Of a stretch of 64,000 nucleotides of DNA, positions 55,000-64,000 are shown in pieces. The translations under genes and the position numbers were made by a program. Under the pieces are notes generated by a model. That model did not search any database and was not told the origin of the DNA. It worked only from the letters and a program-made list of their open reading frames with translations. The stretch's first letter is position 1; each line of letters opens with the position of its first letter. The stretch lies in NCBI RefSeq assembly GCF_003991585.1, contig NZ_PQSP01000001.1, forward strand, positions 1 to 64,000, read 5' to 3'. Source of the DNA: Saezia sanguinis. GTDB taxonomy: Bacteria > Pseudomonadota > Gammaproteobacteria > Burkholderiales > Burkholderiaceae_C.

Positions 55000-57900
55000 A
55001 TGGGCAAAAACTGTAAAAATGCAGGGTATAAAAAGCGGCGCTTACAAAAAATACGCTCAAAATAAAAAGAAAAGCCGCCAGACATACTCGTGCATATCAT
55101 CCCTTACTCAAAACCACGGTACTGGTTTCTCTTGGCCTTACCGCCGCACCGTCCTGGGCGCTGACACATTCTCTGGCAGACGGAGACAACATCTACTCGC
55201 TCGCAACGTCATTGAACAGCGGGGATGAAATTAATTTTTCGGGCAATGCCGTTATGTTTGGCTCGAGCTCCTCAGTTAGCATGACTTTGCCGGACTCGCT
55301 CACGATGAGTGGCGCAGCCGGTGGTACAACCATCACCATGAATAATGGGGCAGGCAGCTATGGTCGCTTTGCCCTCAGTACCAGCAGCACCAATAAAACA
55401 TTTTCCATCTTTAACGTCACTTTTACTGGTGGTTATGTGAGCGGGTCCGGTGCTGTGTTCGGGTTGACCGGGGGCTCTTCAAAAATCACCATGTCTGGAA
55501 ATGATGTGGCATTCACAAGTAATATTGCCACCAACCAGGGCGGCGCTATTTATGCCAACAATACCGGGGGCATCGAGTTCAGTGGAGAAGTGACATTCAG
55601 CAACAATTACGCACAAAATACCTCCAGTGCAGGGGGCGCCATTTATTCTGCCTCTAATGTCATTTTCTCTGATACCTCTGCCACAGCAACATTTACAGGA
55701 AATTACAGCAGGGGCTCCGGCGGGGCCATTTGGACCGATGGCAGTGTGACCGTTGCAGGAAATGCCGAATTTCAAAACAACCAGACCAGCTATCAGCAAA
55801 GCTATGGCTATGGTGGCGCCATTCGTACAAAAAGCGGCTTTTATGCAACCAACACCAATGGAACCATCAACTTTGCAAACAACAGCGCTTATTCGGGTGG
55901 TGGAGCTCTTGACTCCAATAGCAATGTCAGTTTTGCAGGGAATGCCTCTTTCACAAATAACCGGACAACCACCGGCGTTGGCGGCGCTATACGCATAGAC
56001 TCGGCGGCTGCAACCAGCAACGTTACATTCACCAACCCCAATGGCATCATTCAGTTTGAGCAGAACTATGCAGCCACCTATGGCGGTGGTATTTATGCCT
56101 ATACAGTCACGGGTGCTGGCCATATGTTTTTGGACCAAAATATTGCAGGCCAGTCCGGAGGTGCAATTTATACACTTGCCAGCACATCCTTGGGCAGCAC
56201 GGGTACACAGCTTGAGATCACAGGCAATAAGGCAGGCTTTAATAATACAGGAACATCCGTTGTAACCACATCGGGTTATGGTGGTGCAGTCTTTAGTGCA
56301 GGGACAATCCGCCTAGCCAGTAATGCGGGTGATATTTCCAGCAATATCGCCAGTGGCTATGGCGGTGCGCTTTACGCGCAGGGCCAGACTGAATTGGCAG
56401 GCCAGATGTCGTTTGCTGATAATTTGGCGCTCTATTACGATGGAGGGGCAGTTTATGCCCAGCAGGCACTGCAGGTTGAAGCCACAGGCAGTTCAGGCAT
56501 CAGTTTTGTGTCAAACATGGCGGCTCAAAATGGCGGCGCCATTTTCCTGCAAGGCAGTGGAACCGCAGCGCAAAACACATCGACATTACAAGCAAACAGC
56601 GGCAATATTATTTTTTCAGGAAATAAAAGCCAGGCCACACGCGTGGGCCTTACGCTGACAGGGGGTGTGGCTAACGCGATCCACCTGAACAACGCAAGTG
56701 CAAACTCGACGTTAAACCTGCTGGCGCAAAGCAACCAGTACATTGCCTTTCTGGACCCGATCACCAGCACAGCAGCCAATGGCAATGTCGCCATTAACAT
56801 CAACAGCAATGATGGCGGGGTTTCAACCACTGGCGGGCGGGTCATATTTTCCGGTGAAAATTTTGCCGCTGGCAGCGCGGATGTGCAGTCCAATGTGTAT
56901 GCCAACACCACTGTTTATGGCGGTACATTTGAAGTCAAAGACAATGCACAGTATGGTGCAAGCACGGCAGACAACACATCATTCACTGTGAAGCAAGGGG
57001 GGCAGTTACTCAGCACGGCCAGCAGCAGTGTTGTTGACAACATCGTCCGCGCGCAGGATATCGGGTTTGATCACGGCGCCAGCATCACAGCGAATGGCAG
57101 CGGCACTCTAACCCTGGATGCGCAAGCCGTCACACTTGGCAGCAGTGCGTCAGATGCGGTGAACGTCAATGTCAACAACAGCGATGTATTTACTTTAGAT
57201 GCCACTTTGTCCGGTGCAGGCGGAATTGCCAAACAAGGCAGCGGTACACTGGTACTCAACACCGTCAATACCAACACGGGTTTAAACACCATCAATCATG
57301 GTACGCTGCTGCTGGGAGAAAGCTCCGCGCATACGACTGCACAACTTTCCGGCGACATACAGGTTAACAATGGTGGTGTGCTCAGTGGTTTTGGTGCGGC
57401 CACAGGGGTTGTCCATGTCGGCAATGGCGGCACGATCGCGCCGGGCAATGCCGCTGGCGTGCAAACAGGAACCCTTTACCTTGGGCAAGCCATATTGGGT
57501 GCCGGCTCCACCTTTCAGTATGAAGCACTGCCTGATGGTTCAGTCGACCTGCTGGTTGTCGATTCCACACTCGGTACCGGTGACGGCACAGTCACCATCA
57601 ATTCTGGTGCCAGGCTTGACGTACAGGGCGGCCCCGGCACATGGAAGGCTGACCGCGAATACACATTGATCACCGCAGATGGTGGTGTCAGCGGCACCTT
57701 TACCGAAGTGGACAAACACCTGGCATTTCTTGATCATGAGGTTTTATATAACCCCGACAGTGTGCAGCTTGTATTCACACGCAACAGCACCAGTTTTGAC
57801 AATGTGGGGCTGACCTACAACCAGCGTAACACCGGCACAGGGATTGAAAGCCTGGGGGCTGGAAACCTTGTATACGATGCCATCGTCAGCATGACTGCCC

Positions 57901-58886
57901 AGCAGGCCAGGGATTCATTTGACAACCTCAGTGGTGAAATTCATGGCAGCGTTAAAAGTGCAGCACTTCACAACAGCCGCTATGTCCGCAATGCTGTGAG
58001 TCAGCACCTCTCAGAAAATCAGGGTGCTGCACAGCCTGATCCCGATGCGCACCGGAACTTGTGGGTCAGCACGTGGGCGCACGATGGAAGCCTGAAAAAC
58101 GATGGCAATGCGACACGGCTGGACAACAAAGGCTGGGGCGTCCTCGTTGGGTATGACGCTTATGAAAATAACGGCACTGTCGCGGGTGTTGCGCTGGGTT
58201 ACGAGCAAACCGAGCTGGATGCTGCGTCAACCCGTTCTTCAAGTGCTGATGTTGATGCGGTCCACATGATGGTATACGGGCGAAGCAGTTTAGGCCCGGT
58301 TGATCTTAAAGGTGGTGCTGGCTACAGTTGGCTCGATGTTGATACCCAGCGCCATGTCACCGTACCCACACTGGTGTCTGACAACGAAGCCAGTTACAAA
58401 GGCGGCTTGTTCCAGATGTTCGTAGAGGGCAGCCACACCTTCACGCTGACAGAACAGGCAAGCCTGACACCGTATGCTTCACTGGCCTACCAGCGCGTTA
58501 AAACCCGCAGCTTCACGGAAAAAGCAGACACTGTTCCCGGCGTTTACACCCAACTGCACAACAACAGCACCAGCGACGGTCTGGCAACCAGCACACTGGG
58601 AGTAAGAGGTAACTGGCAACTGAGCGAAACGGGTACCAATCTTTATGCGGACCTTGGCTGGCAACACCAGTTTGGCAGCACTGCTCCCGAAGTCAGCCTG
58701 AATTTTGCAGGAGGTACGCGCTTTAATGTCAGAGGTACAGAAGTCAACCGCAACGCTGTGCAAATCGGCATTGGCGCCAACATCATATTGCAGCCCAATA
58801 TGCAACTCAGTGTCGGCTATGAAGGATTGTTTGGCAACCAGAGCCGTGACCATGCCGCCAAGCTGTTGTGGGAAATAAAGTTTTAG
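55000..58886 (+). CDS. Pmp-like autotransporter, start region out of frame by one base
   Basis: The main frame is open from 55032 to 58886 and encodes a signal peptide (HPLLKTTVLVSLGLTAAPSWA) but has no ATG, GTG or TTG before it; the first usable TTG (55212) lies after the cleavage site. ATG 55000 opens another frame (MGKNCKNAGYKKRRLQK). One extra A in the A6 run at 55046-55051 would join the two. The passenger has many GGAI and F-x-x-N units like Chlamydia Pmp repeats, then PATR-type units (GGIAKQGSGTLVL) and a ~280-residue autotransporter barrel ending LLWEIKF. Barrel and passenger are intact. Confidence 0.88.
55046..55051 (+). repeat. A6 homopolymer at the reading-frame break
   Basis: Six A between TTAC and TACGC. 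Adding one A restores a continuous frame from ATG 55000 through the signal peptide and whole autotransporter; five A would lead to early stop frames. Confidence 0.7.
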
Positions 58887-59485
58887 GACTGTACCTCTGG
58901 TTACAGAGGATATGGTATAGCGCTTGAACCTACGAGAGCATGACCCGCAGAAAAATAATTATTTTAAAAGCGGGTTTTGTCATGGCCTGACATGGTTTAA
59001 TATGCTGCTTTGGCAGATAGATCATCCTGGCTACAACGTGTGTTGATGCACTTTTCAGAGGGGCAACACAGGTACATGTACTTTGTCTTTGTGTATGCCG
59101 GAGTGCGCCATTGACCGTCCAAATACATCCGGTCTCAAAAGATCGCTTTAAAGAATCCATCCTTCTAAGAATATGCTCAGACAGTCCTGAAAACGTGTTC
59201 TGTTCAACGCTGTCAGTTGAAGGTGCTGATGTGGATGAAACATCTTTATTCGGTAAATTTATCAATACATTCCAGTGATGAAGTATTTGTTGGCATCAGT
59301 TGAAACTCATTATTTAGTACTCTAATAAACTTTAGGTTTACTAGGTATTTCAACATAACTACAACATCATTTAGGAATACGGGCGGACAAATTCATGTGA
59401 TAAATCTTTAAAAAATATTGCGCAATTGCATTGTGTTATTGTAGGATTAACGGGCTCAAAATAAAAACTAAAGGTTAAGACAATA
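58887..59485. other. Gap between autotransporter and two-partner secretion genes
   Basis: About 600 bases. CCTCTG-GTTA-CAGAGG (about 58894-58909) directly after the autotransporter stop is a short hairpin. The rest is AT-rich, especially 59260-59480, and probably holds the tpsB promoter. A minus-strand open frame (58930-59265) has no supporting signal. Confidence 0.45.
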
Positions 59486-61234
59486 ATGAATGACAAGCGC
59501 AGTGCGCTGCTTGGCATAGGCCAAGTATTGGCGTGGACAATCGCAATTTTCACTGGCACCATGATAAGCACAGCTGTACAGGCCCAGCCGATGCCTTTGC
59601 CAGACAAGGCCGCTCATGAGTTGCTGTTGCAGCAGCAACGTGACCGTGAGCTGCGTGAGCAGATGGGTTCTGCGCCTAACGCGCGCCTGGAGGAAATGGG
59701 ACAACTCATTCCCAATGAAACGCGCATACCCGATCAGGAATCACCGTGTTTTACCATAGAGCGCATTGAACTGATGGGTGAGCTGGCAGAAAAATTTCAG
59801 TGGGCACTCAAAGCTGCTGATAATGGGCCGGGACGTTCTGTGGACCAGGCTACCGGACGTTGCCTGGGAGCGCAGGGTATCAATACCGTGATGAGCCGGG
59901 TACAGAATGCCATCATCGAAAAAGGCTACATCACCACCCGAATATTTGCAGCCCCACAAGACCTAAACGAAGGCACGCTGACCTTGACCCTTGTTCCCGG
60001 GCGCATTCGATCCATCCGCTGGGGAGAGGGCTCACAAACCCGTACCAGTTGGCGAGCCGCGTTACCCATGCGCGAAGGCGACCTGTTGAACCTGCGTGAT
60101 CTGGAGCAGGCGCTGGAAGTATTCAAGCGTGTGCCCACAGCTGACGCCGATATTCAGATTGAGCCGGGCGCACAGGCCGGCGAAAGTGACCTGGTCCTGT
60201 ACTGGCAGCAGAAATTCCCGTTCCGCTTGAATTTGTCAGTGGACGATGGTGGCAGCCGCGATACCGGGCGCTACCAGGGTGCACTGACACTTTCTTACGA
60301 TAACTGGCTGACCATGAACGACCTTTTCTACGTCAGCCTGAATCACCATCTGGCAGACAGCCAGGGCGGCAATTCACGCGGTTATGCACTGCATTACTCC
60401 ATCCCCTTTGACGGCGACTGGTTGCTGAGCTTCAATGGCAGCTACTACAAATACGAACAGGACATTGCCGGCATTAACCAGAGCTACACCTACCGAGGCA
60501 GCAGCCAGAATGCCGACATCAGTCTGAGCCGCCGTATCTACCGCGACTCCAGCAAAAGACTGAATGCCTACATCAAAGGCTGGACACGTCGCTCGCACAA
60601 CTATATCGACGACGTCGAAATTGAAGTCCAACGCAGGCGCACGGCAGGCTGGGAAATCGGCGCTGACTACAGACAATTCATTGGCAATGCCATCTTGAAT
60701 GCCAACCTGTCCTACCGGCGCGGCACCGGTGCTGACAACGCCTTGCCTGCGCTGGAAGAACAGTATGGCGAAGGCACATCGCGTATGAAGATCGTGAATC
60801 TCAATGCCACATTGAATGTGCCATGGCAGATCGGCAGCCAGTACTTCAGATACTACGGAACCTTGCGCGTGCAATGGAACGACACCCCGCTGATCCCGCA
60901 GGATCAGTTTGCCATCGGCGGACGCTACACGGTACGAGGCTTTGACGGAAGAAACAACCTGATGGGTGACCGTGGCTGGCTTACGCGCAATGATGTGGGC
61001 TGGATCATTGGCAATACCGGGCAGGAACTCTATTTCGGACTGGACTTTGGCTGTGTCTCCGGGCAGGCCACCCGTTATCAGGTGGGGCAAAACCTGGCGG
61101 GTGCAGTGATAGGCCTCAGAGGCGGTTATGGGCACGTGAGCTATGACGCGTTTGTGGGCACACCGCTGCATAAGCCCGATGGGTTTGAAACATCCAAGTT
61201 CACTTCCGGATTTAATGTGAATGTCTGGTTCTGA
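59486..61234 (+). CDS. Two-partner secretion outer-membrane transporter (TpsB/ShlB/FhaC family)
   Basis: The protein has 582 residues. Signal peptide ~1-34 (ending AVQA). A Gln/Arg-rich helix (LLLQQQRDRELREQMG) matches the H1 plug. Two POTRA domains follow (CFTIERIELMG..., GYITTRIFAAPQDLNEGTLTLTLVPGRI), then a 16-strand barrel ending with an aromatic residue (VNVWF). The VRGFDG motif near residue 483 is the conserved loop 6 tip in the barrel. It exports the TpsA encoded next (gap 159 bases). Confidence 0.94.
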   Translation: MNDKRSALLGIGQVLAWTIAIFTGTMISTAVQAQPMPLPDKAAHELLLQQQRDRELREQMGSAPNARLEEMGQLIPNETRIPDQESPCFTIERIELMGELAEKFQWALKAADNGPGRSVDQATGRCLGAQGINTVMSRVQNAIIEKGYITTRIFAAPQDLNEGTLTLTLVPGRIRSIRWGEGSQTRTSWRAALPMREGDLLNLRDLEQALEVFKRVPTADADIQIEPGAQAGESDLVLYWQQKFPFRLNLSVDDGGSRDTGRYQGALTLSYDNWLTMNDLFYVSLNHHLADSQGGNSRGYALHYSIPFDGDWLLSFNGSYYKYEQDIAGINQSYTYRGSSQNADISLSRRIYRDSSKRLNAYIKGWTRRSHNYIDDVEIEVQRRRTAGWEIGADYRQFIGNAILNANLSYRRGTGADNALPALEEQYGEGTSRMKIVNLNATLNVPWQIGSQYFRYYGTLRVQWNDTPLIPQDQFAIGGRYTVRGFDGRNNLMGDRGWLTRNDVGWIIGNTGQELYFGLDFGCVSGQATRYQVGQNLAGAVIGLRGGYGHVSYDAFVGTPLHKPDGFETSKFTSGFNVNVWF

Positions 61235-61393
61235 CACGCTGCATTATTTTGAGTGAACGGTATTTTTGAAAACCATTAACCGTTTTAAACCCAGGCAGCA
61301 GGGTTTGCGTTCAGGTTGTTTTTATGGCGACAGAGGGCAATTTCAGTAGCCATAGATGCCTGTTTGAGAAAATTAAAATTCAGGAGTATAAAA

Positions 61394-64000
61394 ATGAATC
61401 GACAATGCTACCGTACCATCTTCAGTGTAATTCGTAACCAGTTCATGGCCGTGCAGGAAACCGCGACCAGTCTGGGGAAGGGCAAACATGGCGGTAGCAA
61501 ACCGGCAGTCGCAAAAAGGCGCAGCCTGAAATTGAAGCAACTGGCTTTGGCCATGCTCCTGGGTATCGGTAGCATGCATGGTGCAATCGCCCAGATTGTC
61601 GCAGACCCGAATGCCGCTAATCAACACCGCCCCAATGTCACCACACCTCCTAACAGCAACGGCGTACCTGTTGTGAATATCACGGCACCAAGCGCTGCAG
61701 GTGTGAGCCGCAATCTTTACCATCAGTTTGATGTGCAGCAGCAGGGTGCGGTTCTCAATAACAGTGTTTTTAATACGCAGACTCAACTGGGCGGATGGAT
61801 TCAGGGCAATCCGAATCTGGCCGGTGGTGCTGCACGTGTGATACTTAATGAAGTCACCTCCGGGAATCCCTCGCTGTTACGCGGCTACATTGAAGTTGGC
61901 GGCCAAAGGGCAGAAGTCGTCATCGCCAACCCTGCGGGCATATCCGTTAACGGGGGTGGGTTCATCAACGCAGCCGGGGTAACGCTGACCACAGGAAGGC
62001 CACAGTTCAACCAGTTCGGCAACCTTGAATCATACCGGGTTGCAGGTGGTGCGATCAACATTTCCGGTGACGGGCTGGACACCAGCACTGCCGACTACAC
62101 GCGCCTTATTGCACGTGCCGTGGAGGTGAATGCCGGGTTGTGGGCCAATGACCTCAGCGTTACGGCGGGAACAGGAACGATTGCACCCGATGCAACGCCG
62201 ATTCAACTGACGGTTGAAGACGAAGATGGCAAACCGCTGTATGCCATTGACGTGGCCTATCTGGGCGGTATGTACGCAGGGAAGATCAGCCTTGTGGGCA
62301 CAGAAAGTGGTGTGGGTGTGCGCAATGCAGGTCACATTGGTGCCAGTGCCGGGCAGGTTGCCATTACCACGGAAGGGCAACTGCTCAACACCGGAACCGT
62401 CAACGCCATGGGTAGCGGTGCCAGCATACAGGTTGCAGCCGCAGGCAATATCGACAATATAGGCACCATCACCAGCCAGGGCAACCTGCAGGTGCAAAGT
62501 CAGCAACAGTTAAACAACCGCGGATTGATTGATGGCGAAAGTGCACTGGTCAGCGCGCAGACCATCAACAATGTCGGCACAGGCCGTATTTATGGTACCC
62601 ATCTTGCGGTGCAGGCCGATACGCTGAATAACCATGAGGAAACCGTTGATGGGCAAACACAGGCTGCTGTGATTGCAGCGCGCAGCAGGCTTGATATCGG
62701 TGCCAGAGAAGTGCATAACCAGGAGAACGCCTATATCTACAGTGCGGGGGATATGGTCATTGGCGGTATTCTGGACGTTAACCGCTTGGCGCAAGGGAAG
62801 GCGGAACTGATCCAAAACGATGGCGCCAAGATTGAGTCAGCCGGGAATATGTGGCTGCAGGCTCAGCAGATTAGCAATACCAATTCCAATTACACCTGGG
62901 AGTATGAGACTGAGGCACTGAACAACGGCAATACGATCACGCAGGTAGCCTATGACCCGAGCAAGCCATTTGATGTAACCGAAGTGAAAATTGTACGGTA
63001 TGGGCAGGTTTTGAATATTGCGTTCACGAGTGTTGGACAATTGTGGCAAGAACTGAGAGTGACCCCGGAAAATTCCCAGGTTTTGTTTCCCGATGGGCGC
63101 CGGGCTTCGGCCATTTACATTCTGGATACTAGGCAGACCTCTTACACACCGGTCACGGTTACCAGCCAGCCTGGCGAAATTCTGTCCGGGGGGCAAATGG
63201 TACTGGACGGAGACCTCCTGAATGACAGGAGCCGTATCCAGGCTGGTGGAACGCTGGCGACAACCGGTAGTGTCCAGGTGGAAGATGCGCAGGAGAACCA
63301 GTATATTCAACGCTCTGGTACATGGCGTTTGTGGATCATGGAAGACGACCATATCAGTTCCAGCAATACCGGGGTGTTGAGCGACCGGGTGAACAATACG
63401 CTGGTTAGTTTGACGGTGGCAACACCGCAGTCGCACACCGCGATTACGGACGGCGGATTGAGCGTTCCCAATAATGCTTTTTATAAAGTCATCCCAGGCA
63501 GCAACAGCAATTACCTGATTGAAACCGATCCGCGGTTTGCCAACTATGCAACGTGGCTGACTTCGGACTACATGCTGACATCGTTGGGGCTCGATCCATC
63601 GTTGGTTCAAAAGCGCCTTGGAGACGGGTTTTATGAGCAACAGTTGATTCGTGAACAGGTTGGTGAGTTGACCGGATTCCGTTTTCTGGCAGGTTATTCA
63701 AGCGATGAGGAGCAATACCGCGCACTCATGAATGCCGGGGTGGAGTTTGCGCAGGCTTACGGGTTGACTGTAGGTGTGGAGTTGACCGCTGAGCAAATGG
63801 CACAACTTACCACTGATATTGTCTGGCTGGTGAGTCAGGATGTGGCCATGGCCGATGGCAGTGTGGAAACCGTGCTGGTACCCAAAGTTTATGCCCGCAA
63901 TGGTACAAGCATTGTCACCCCTGACGGTTCACTGCTGAGCGGTAACAATGTACTGGTTGCCAGTGCAGACAACACGCCCATTACATTAAATAACAGTGCC
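61394..64000 (+). CDS. TpsA/CdiA-like filamentous haemagglutinin exoprotein, C-terminus missing
   Basis: 869 codons are open from the ATG at 61394 (CAGGAG seven bases upstream) to the edge. Residues ~1-70 are an extended signal peptide with the ESPR-like MNRQCYRTIFSVIRNQFMAV and core LALAMLLGIGSMHGAIA. The TPS domain has QFDVQQQGAVLNNS, RAEVVIANPAGISVNGGGFIN and LTTGRPQF. FHA-type repeats follow, then TDPRFANYATWLTSDYML and RLGDGFYEQQLIREQV, a block common in CdiA-type proteins. A toxic C-terminus with immunity gene would be outside the window. Confidence 0.93.
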   Translation, partial: MNRQCYRTIFSVIRNQFMAVQETATSLGKGKHGGSKPAVAKRRSLKLKQLALAMLLGIGSMHGAIAQIVADPNAANQHRPNVTTPPNSNGVPVVNITAPSAAGVSRNLYHQFDVQQQGAVLNNSVFNTQTQLGGWIQGNPNLAGGAARVILNEVTSGNPSLLRGYIEVGGQRAEVVIANPAGISVNGGGFINAAGVTLTTGRPQFNQFGNLESYRVAGGAINISGDGLDTSTADYTRLIARAVEVNAGLWANDLSVTAGTGTIAPDATPIQLTVEDEDGKPLYAIDVAYLGGMYAGKISLVGTESGVGVRNAGHIGASAGQVAITTEGQLLNTGTVNAMGSGASIQVAAAGNIDNIGTITSQGNLQVQSQQQLNNRGLIDGESALVSAQTINNVGTGRIYGTHLAVQADTLNNHEETVDGQTQAAVIAARSRLDIGAREVHNQENAYIYSAGDMVIGGILDVNRLAQGKAELIQNDGAKIESAGNMWLQAQQISNTNSNYTWEYETEALNNGNTITQVAYDPSKPFDVTEVKIVRYGQVLNIAFTSVGQLWQELRVTPENSQVLFPDGRRASAIYILDTRQTSYTPVTVTSQPGEILSGGQMVLDGDLLNDRSRIQAGGTLATTGSVQVEDAQENQYIQRSGTWRLWIMEDDHISSSNTGVLSDRVNNTLVSLTVATPQSHTAITDGGLSVPNNAFYKVIPGSNSNYLIETDPRFANYATWLTSDYMLTSLGLDPSLVQKRLGDGFYEQQLIREQVGELTGFRFLAGYSSDEEQYRALMNAGVEFAQAYGLTVGVELTAEQMAQLTTDIVWLVSQDVAMADGSVETVLVPKVYARNGTSIVTPDGSLLSGNNVLVASADNTPITLNNSA

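Noticed and set aside
58930..59265. 111-codon minus-strand open frame between autotransporter and tpsB
   Set aside because: Composition looks non-coding, there is no ribosome-binding site and no recognisable domain.

Overview
The window looks like a chromosomal segment of a betaproteobacterium of the order Burkholderiales, most likely family Oxalobacteraceae. An Oxalobacter-like organism is my best inference, because base composition is near 50 % GC, lower than most relatives, and the housekeeping runs match the order: purM facing hda-HAD-pcnB-folK, panBCD, tadA-ldcA-maeB, and hemH-hslR. No rRNA, tRNA, CRISPR array, transposase or phage gene was recognised.

Layout. 1-3.2 kb: a large autotransporter cut off by the left edge. 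3.6-10.6 kb: an RcnB-like periplasmic protein, ettA, a cysteine-repeat secreted protein, an unknown protein, a fatty acid desaturase with a well-formed promoter/operator, and a GlcD-like FAD oxidase. 10.6-14.2 kb: a second autotransporter, bracketed by the real 3' end of the oxidase gene and a degenerate second copy of that end. 14.2-20.6 kb: M48 peptidase with two YbjQ-domain proteins, an MHS-family transporter, dusA and small membrane proteins. 20.8-23 kb: panBCD. 23-28.5 kb: small secreted proteins and lipoproteins, an MHS transporter interrupted by an in-frame amber codon, and a ZIP metal transporter. 28.8-37.1 kb: DUF445 protein, purM, the hda-pcnB-folK operon, a YiiX-like enzyme, twin lipoproteins and dsbB. 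37.1-38.9 kb: a two-gene cassette of unknown function that looks acquired. 38.9-54.5 kb: mainly core metabolism (GlpM-like protein, flavin reductase, two near-identical ABC binding proteins, a TadA fusion, ldcA, maeB, gdhA, hemH, hslR, a PBP7-like endopeptidase). 54.6-64 kb: a surface-protein block with a Pmp-like autotransporter whose start region is out of frame, then a two-partner secretion pair (TpsB and a huge TpsA/CdiA-like exoprotein running off the right edge).

How it fits together. The housekeeping operons cover pantothenate synthesis, purine synthesis, replication control, RNA polyadenylation, folate, haem, envelope disulfides and peptidoglycan turnover. The accessory part is dominated by type V secretion: three classical autotransporters and one two-partner system in 64 kb, with signs of domain exchange, repeat instability, insertion and possible phase variation. 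The most interesting signals are the A6-tract frameshift before the third autotransporter, the autotransporter bracketed by the duplicated oxidase 3' end, the 24-bp-arm operator over the desaturase promoter, the cysteine-repeat protein, and the unknown cassette at 37.4-38.7 kb.
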